Source: Bacteroidales bacterium
Lineage (GTDB): Bacteria; Bacteroidota; Bacteroidia; Bacteroidales; ML635J-15
NCBI GenBank assembly: GCA_028697515.1
Contig: JAQVEY010000063.1
Span: forward strand, 1 to 9,621
Reading direction: 5' to 3'
Length of the DNA stretch: 9,621 nt
The translations under genes and the position numbers were made by a program. The notes beneath the pieces are model-generated. The model saw only the letters and a list, made by a program, of their open reading frames with translations, did no database searches and was not told the DNA's origin. This document shows, piece after piece, positions 6,538 to 9,621 of the stretch. Numbering within the stretch: the stretch's first letter is position 1; each line of letters starts with the position of its first letter.

Positions 6538-6697
6538 GCCTTGAATTTAGAATTACGAAAAGACGAACAAATGAACAAACGAACAGACGAACAGAAGAAC
6601 AAACGAATTACGAACAGAGGAACAATTGAAGTACGAATCAGCAGTAAAGAAACCTTAGCCTTCTCCTTCGCCTTAGCCTTGAATTTAGAATTACGAA
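6538..6697 (+). repeat. 22-bp direct repeat enclosing octamer and hexamer arrays
   Basis: The identical 22-mer, which begins GCCTTGAATTTAGAATT, lies at 6538-6559 and 6676-6697. Between the copies are an 8-nt array of GAACANNN (GAA at 6565, 6573, 6581, 6589, 6597 and 6605, then 6612 and 6620) and a 6-nt array of CCTTNN (five units, 6653-6682). The minus-strand reading of the hexamers gives a Lys/Ala-rich peptide typical of a spurious frame. Confidence 0.8.
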
Positions 6698-6722
6698 CAG
6701 CATGATAAAACAAGAACAATTG

Positions 6723-6794
6723 AATAATCCCAAACTCCAAAGCGAGTGCTTCGATAAACTCAGCAATAAACTCGCGCTGGAGTTTGGGATTATT
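6723..6794. repeat. 72-bp palindrome at the right end of the insertion
   Basis: AATAATCCCAAACTCCA (6723-6739) pairs perfectly with TGGAGTTTGGGATTATT (6778-6794). After a 2-nt mismatch, GCGAGT (6742-6747) pairs with ACTCGC (6770-6775), leaving a 22-nt loop. It lies 25 bp beyond the stop of the response-regulator gene, so it could also act as that operon's terminator or 3' stabiliser. Confidence 0.8.
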
Positions 6795-6822
6795 ACCTTA
6801 TATTGTTGATTCGAAGATTTAA
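6795..6822 (+). pseudogene. Vestige of the FtsA-like 3' end
   Basis: Read in the frame matching the intact gene, this encodes PYIVDSKI and TAA (stop 6820-6822), against PYLVDPEI and TAA at 6195-6221. That is three substitutions in eight residues. The stop overlaps the response-regulator stop (6819-6821), as in the left copy, which shows that the two genes originally met tail to tail. Confidence 0.75.
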
Positions 6823-6867
6823 CTTTCGACGACAACTAGAATAAACCCGCTACCGTGTACATTGTTT
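6795..6867. repeat. Right 73-bp direct repeat: junction copy inside the response-regulator 3' end
   Basis: Partner of 6194-6266. The left 34 bp carry a degraded copy of the FtsA-like 3' end. The right 39 bp are the true response-regulator coding end and are identical to the left copy. Confidence 0.9.
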
Positions 6868-7511
6868 ATCTGGATATTTTCGTCATCAGTAAAATATTTA
6901 CGTAATTTAGTAATGTAAACATCCATACTTCTTGCATTAAAGTAATTATCATCGCCCCAGATTTTTCTTAGTGCTTCATTTCTGTCTAAAACGGTGTTTT
7001 TATTAAGAATAAGTTCTTTTAAAAGATCTGCCTCACGTGGTGTAAGACGATGTGATTCTCCGGTGCAGGTAAGGGTTCGAAGTTTAGTGTCGAAAATAAA
7101 TTTGCCTATTTTAATTTTATCTTCTAGTGTTAATTTATTTCCTGAATTGCGTCTTAAAATAGCTTTAATCTTAACCAAAAGAACATCAGAGTCAAAAGGT
7201 TTTGTAAGATAATCGTCAGCACCTGCTTTAAATCCTTCGAGAACATCATCTTTGAGAGACTTGGCTGTTAGAAAAATAATGGGAATTTTTTTGTTAATTT
7301 TCCTGAATTCTCTGGCAATTGTAAAGCCGTCAACATGTGGTAGCATAACGTCCAACACGCATAAGTCATATTCTTTTTTCATAAATGCAGGTACTGCATC
7401 TTTTCCATCGCTTACAAGCTCGACTTCAAAATCATTCATTTCGAGATATGATTTAAGCACAAAACCAAAATTTACGTCATCTTCGACTAATAATAACTTT
7501 TCTTTATCCAT
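6819..7511 (-). CDS. OmpR/PhoB-family response regulator (RprY-like)
   Basis: The 230-residue product is the DNA-binding partner of the histidine kinase encoded just upstream. The receiver domain (about 5-118) has the acidic pair E10/D11/D12, the phospho-acceptor D54 in LCVLDVMLP, T82 in IIFLTAK and K104 in DDYLTKPF. A winged-helix output domain follows (about 132-229), with RLTPREADLLKELI, the recognition helix near RSMDVYITKLRKYF, and the wing HGSGFILVV. Length is normal for the OmpR family. The start lies 17 nt after the kinase stop, so the two are one operon and no promoter is expected between them. The wording of the receiver resembles Bacteroides RprY, from memory. The stop borders the duplicated junction, yet the C-terminus is intact. 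The target genes are unknown. Confidence 0.92.
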   Translation of the reverse strand: MDKEKLLLVEDDVNFGFVLKSYLEMNDFEVELVSDGKDAVPAFMKKEYDLCVLDVMLPHVDGFTIAREFRKINKKIPIIFLTAKSLKDDVLEGFKAGADDYLTKPFDSDVLLVKIKAILRRNSGNKLTLEDKIKIGKFIFDTKLRTLTCTGESHRLTPREADLLKELILNKNTVLDRNEALRKIWGDDNYFNARSMDVYITKLRKYFTDDENIQINNVHGSGFILVVVES

Positions 7512-7528
7512 GATTTATATAGTTTAAT

Positions 7529-9052
7529 TTATTTTAATGGTAAAGTTACAGTAAAAGTGCTGCCTTTTCCGGGTGAACTTTTTACGGTAATTGTTCCTTT
7601 GTGTGCAACAACTATTTCACGAGCATAATTCAGTCCTAGACCAAAACCTTTAATGTTGTGTATATTACCGGTAGGTGCTCGATAAAATTTATCAAAAATC
7701 TTATTTGTTACCTCTTTGTTCATACCTATACCATTGTCCGATATTGATATATTGAATTTATTTGATTTGAAATAAGTTTTAACATTTATTTCAGGAGCAT
7801 CATGCGAATACTTTACAGCGTTATCAAGCAAATTGTTGAAAACATTACTTATGAGGTCTCTATCAACGCTCAGAATAGCATCTTCTTTACATAATTCAAG
7901 TATTATATTACCTCCCTTTTCTTTTACTATTATTTCTATGTTATTTGCTGAATCAGTAATCAGTTCATTTATGTTCTCTTTTTGTTTCTTTATTTCCAAG
8001 TTTTGTTTATCAAGAACAGCCATTTGTAGTACCTGTTCAACATGACTATTCATTCTATTGGTTTCTTGCGTAATAATATCAAGCATATTTGCCATTACAG
8101 CAGGTTTAGACACTGTTTTTTCACTTTTAAGTGAAGCAGCCGCAAGTTTAATAGTTGCTATAGGAGTTTTAAACTCGTGAGTCATGTTGTTAATAAAATC
8201 ATTCTTAACTTCACTCAATTTCTTTTGTTTGATAAGTGCATAAAAGGTTATCCCGAAGGTAATAATAAAGATTAAAACTAGGAATACAGAGGTAGCAAGT
8301 TGAGCATAGATTGATTGTAAAGTGTACTGCTTTTTTGTCGGAAAATGAACCATAAGTATATCTGGATTCGAGAATAAACTTCCCGGCATCATGTTAAACT
8401 TATAGCATTCATTGATTTTATCAATATCAAAATTCTCTGAACTTAGCTTGACCTTCAAATTATCATCAGTTATTGCAAATTCAAAATTCAAATCTAATCC
8501 CATCGACAATAATGATTTTCTTAAGATATCAGTTACTGTTGCTGAATTAAATCTTTTCTCAATTGGTATTTGCCTTTGCATAAATTCAGTTTCTAATTGC
8601 ATAACAATCTGGTCAAATTCCATTTCATTATCGCTGAATTGCTGACACATGTAACTCTCAACTGATGAAAGGTCTGAAGATCCCGAATAAAAAGAATATG
8701 TCATCTTGTCGGAGTTGCTACCTGGATAAGAATGTATCTGTATTTGCATACTATTCCCTGAAATTTGGGTAAAAGCAGGATTAAGACCTAATTGAGTCAT
8801 ATAAGGATCAATCGGAAAAATGCTATCTACGGCTTTATTATTCTGATTTAGTCTGTCATAAACAAAAAATATTGCATCATGTTTCTGCAGAGTAATAAGT
8901 GTACGTGAAATAGCTTCGCTTACACCTCGATCAATCATTTCTTTAGATTTGTTGTATGCTTTAACTAAGTGAATAGTCTGTAAAAGAATAATTGTTATCA
9001 GCGAAATAGCCATTAACAAAACTATGCCGGTTATCATTCTTTTCTTTTTCAT
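7529..9052 (-). CDS. Membrane sensor histidine kinase (RprX-like)
   Basis: The 507-residue product senses an unknown signal and should phosphorylate the response regulator encoded next. A basic N-terminus precedes TM1 (about 7-28). A roughly 220-residue extracytoplasmic sensor domain follows, with no motif I recognise, then TM2 (about 251-274). No clear HAMP domain separates TM2 from the HisKA domain, which starts about ten residues later; the phosphorylated histidine is H292 in NNMTHEFKTPI. The HATPase_c domain has an N box (NNLLDNAVKYS, 406-416), G1 (DNGIGM, 439-444), an F box (FDKFYRAP, 453-460) and G2 (GFGLGL, 469-474), so catalysis should be intact. It is the first gene of the operon. 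Its promoter -7 box lies only 4 nt upstream of the ATG, so the mRNA may be leaderless or nearly so. The layout resembles Bacteroides RprX, from memory. Confidence 0.92.
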   Translation of the reverse strand: MKKKRMITGIVLLMAISLITIILLQTIHLVKAYNKSKEMIDRGVSEAISRTLITLQKHDAIFFVYDRLNQNNKAVDSIFPIDPYMTQLGLNPAFTQISGNSMQIQIHSYPGSNSDKMTYSFYSGSSDLSSVESYMCQQFSDNEMEFDQIVMQLETEFMQRQIPIEKRFNSATVTDILRKSLLSMGLDLNFEFAITDDNLKVKLSSENFDIDKINECYKFNMMPGSLFSNPDILMVHFPTKKQYTLQSIYAQLATSVFLVLIFIITFGITFYALIKQKKLSEVKNDFINNMTHEFKTPIATIKLAAASLKSEKTVSKPAVMANMLDIITQETNRMNSHVEQVLQMAVLDKQNLEIKKQKENINELITDSANNIEIIVKEKGGNIILELCKEDAILSVDRDLISNVFNNLLDNAVKYSHDAPEINVKTYFKSNKFNISISDNGIGMNKEVTNKIFDKFYRAPTGNIHNIKGFGLGLNYAREIVVAHKGTITVKSSPGKGSTFTVTLPLK

Positions 9053-9056
9053 AAGA

Positions 9057-9064
9057 CAAAGATA
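9057..9064 (-). promoter_or_regulatory. -7 box of the histidine kinase operon
   Basis: On the minus strand TATCTTTG (9064-9057) matches TAnnTTTG. No good -33 TTTG lies at the expected distance. Transcription would begin at about 9053-9050, at or within 2-3 nt of the ATG (9052-9050), which suggests leaderless or near-leaderless translation. Confidence 0.45.
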
Positions 9065-9081
9065 AACAATGTAATTATCCT

Positions 9082-9113
9082 TTTTATATGGTATTAACTT
9101 TTCTTTAACTTTG
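9082..9113 (+). promoter_or_regulatory. Plus-strand promoter with no coding gene downstream
   Basis: TAACTTTG at 9106-9113 matches the -7 consensus TAnnTTTG, and TTTT at 9082-9085 is a 3/4 match to TTTG with a 20-nt spacer. Transcription would start at about 9117-9121. The next plus-strand gene begins 260 nt on, beyond a terminator. Confidence 0.4.
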
Positions 9114-9119
9114 TTTAAC

Positions 9120-9266
9120 TTAAATTAAACAATAAGCATAATAAAAGCTCGTTATTTTGTAAACAAATAAATGATTTAATGGTTATATAGAAAAGAATAC
9201 ATATAAACTCTCCTTTAAATAACAATGCTTAATTCGAAAAAGTCCCGTCTCCCCGGCGGGACTTTT
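9120..9266 (+). ncRNA. Candidate small RNA
   Basis: A promoter-like sequence (9082-9113) and an intrinsic terminator (9238-9266) frame about 147 nt with no gene. AAGCAT (9134-9139) pairs with ATGCTT (9225-9230), extendable as AATAAGCAT with ATGCTTAATT and one bulge, closing the RNA just before the terminator. Inside, TTATTT(T)G-TAAA-CAAATAA (9152-9170) can form a stem, and GTTATAT (9182-9188) can pair with ATATAAAC (9202-9209) with one bulge. The sequence is AT-rich, so such pairings can arise by chance. I do not recognise a known RNA family. A leader or attenuator for purM is the main alternative. Confidence 0.3.
9238..9266 (+). terminator. Strong intrinsic terminator
   Basis: AAAAGTCCCGTC (9238-9249) pairs with GGCGGGACTTTT (9255-9266) around a TCCCC loop: 12 bp with one G·U pair. 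The A-run before and the T-run within the stem make it usable in both directions. No coding gene points into it on either strand: the kinase gene reads away from it and purM starts beyond it. Confidence 0.75.
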
Positions 9267-9359
9267 CAATTGTAAAACGCTTTTTGCGAAAAATTATTAT
9301 TGTATAGCCTCTTAGCTAAACAAATTTTAAAACAAGATATTTAAGTCGAAAATTTTAAC

Positions 9360-9367
9360 TAATTTTG
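9360..9367 (+). promoter_or_regulatory. -7 box of purM
   Basis: TAATTTTG matches TAnnTTTG. The -33 region is weak: only TTTA at 9340-9343, with a 16-nt spacer. Transcription would begin near 9371-9374, giving a leader of about 6-9 nt before the ATG at 9380. Confidence 0.45.
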
Positions 9368-9379
9368 CACACAAAAATA

Positions 9380-9621
9380 ATGACGGATATTTCAAGATAT
9401 AATCAACGTGGCGTATCTTCTTCCAAAGAAGATGTGCATAATGCGATTAAAGATATTGACAAAGGTCTATATCCTAAAGCATTTTGTAAAATAATTCCCG
9501 ATATATTAGGCAATGATGAAGAATTTTGCAATATTATGCATGCTGACGGTGCAGGAACAAAATCATCTTTGGCATATATGTATTGGCGAGAGACAGGAGA
9601 CCTTTCTGTCTGGAAAGGTAT
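9380..9621 (+). CDS. purM: Phosphoribosylformylglycinamidine cyclo-ligase (AIR synthase), 3' partial
   Basis: The first 80 residues are visible and the frame runs off the right edge. PurM converts formylglycinamidine ribonucleotide plus ATP to aminoimidazole ribonucleotide in de novo purine synthesis, in the cytoplasm. The start [18 protein letters not shown] and the motif [10 protein letters not shown] (54-63), equivalent to the VDGVGTK phosphate-binding motif of PurM, identify the family. CKIIPDILG and DLSVWKG read like the Bacteroidetes form of the enzyme. The ATG at 9380 fits the family N-terminus and follows the -7 box closely. No purine riboswitch pattern was recognised upstream. Confidence 0.88.
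   Translation, partial: MTDISRYNQRGVSSSKEDVHNAIKDIDKGLYPKAFCKIIPDILGNDEEFCNIMHADGAGTKSSLAYMYWRETGDLSVWKG

Larger units (their letters stand above)
6267..6794. mobile_element. 528-bp composite palindromic insertion without a transposase
   Basis: This is the DNA between the two 73-bp direct repeats. The motif AAACTCCAGCGCGAGTT occurs near its left end (6281-6297) and inverted near its right end (6769-6785), acting like terminal inverted repeats. A perfect 17-bp palindrome arm ends exactly at 6794, where the right direct repeat begins. Inside are strong hairpins, an octamer tandem array, a hexamer array and a 22-bp direct repeat. The open frames crossing it have no recognisable domains and follow the repeats. 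It may be a REP/BIME- or MITE-like assembly moved in trans. The insertion reading is inference. Confidence 0.6.
9053..9379. other. 327-bp intergenic region between the sensor kinase gene and purM
   Basis: It holds, in order, the kinase -7 box (-), a plus-strand promoter (9082-9113), a possible short RNA (about 9120-9266) ending in an intrinsic terminator, and the purM promoter (9360-9367). No open frame of interest was found. Confidence 0.6.

Noticed and set aside
6505..6705. Plus-strand open frame of 66 codons in the insertion
   Set aside because: It is a translation of the short tandem arrays and the two 22-bp repeats, not a credible protein.
6360..6740. Minus-strand open frame of 126 codons in the insertion
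   Set aside because: Its Lys/Ala/Phe-rich repeats come from the hexamer and octamer arrays; it shows no promoter and no recognisable motif.
6194..6867. CRISPR array
   Set aside because: There are only two copies of the 73-bp repeat, no regular spacers and no cas genes.
9120..9379. Purine riboswitch upstream of purM
   Set aside because: The conserved loop and junction bases of the purine aptamer were not found; the hairpins seen are AT-rich and fit other readings.

Overview
The window looks like a chromosomal fragment from a member of the Bacteroidota (Bacteroidetes), possibly uncultured. Four things point there. The DNA is AT-rich. The secreted protein at the left edge ends in a type IX secretion (Por) sorting domain. 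Four or five promoters match the Bacteroidetes consensus (TTTG, about 20 nt, TAnnTTTG) rather than the E. coli one. The PurM N-terminus at the right edge reads like the Bacteroidetes version of that enzyme. No tRNA, rRNA, CRISPR array, transposase or integrase gene was seen.

Layout. (1) 1-1629, +: 3' part of a repeat-rich secreted or surface protein with an intramolecular-chaperone (S74) domain and a T9SS tail, followed by a terminator hairpin. (2) 1630-2319: non-coding, with a 211-bp segment bounded by perfect 18-bp inverted repeats. (3) 2320-3681, +: membrane-anchored pseudokinase. (4) 3678-4835, -: protein with GAF-like and sigma-54-activator-lid-like parts, no ATPase core and a TTG start; its stop overlaps that of the pseudokinase gene. 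(5) 5043-6221, +: divergent FtsA/actin-fold-like protein. (6) 6194-6867: a 528-bp composite of palindromes and short repeats, set between two 73-bp copies of the junction where gene 5 meets the response-regulator gene tail to tail. (7) 7529-9052 and 6819-7511, -: histidine kinase and OmpR-type response regulator in one operon. (8) 9053-9379: non-coding, with a promoter and an intrinsic terminator that may define a small RNA. (9) 9380-9621, +: 5' part of purM.

How the genes may work together. The histidine kinase and response regulator form an orthodox phosphorelay of the RprX/RprY kind. The three genes at 2320-6221 are unusual as a set. Each resembles a nucleotide-using family (Hanks kinase, AAA+ sigma-54 activator, FtsA actin fold), and each lacks the catalytic or phosphate-binding residues that define that family. 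They could be a regulatory or scaffold module acting by binding at the membrane, but that is inference from motif inspection and adjacency. The other unusual locus is the 6.2-6.9 kb insertion with its duplicated gene-end junction.
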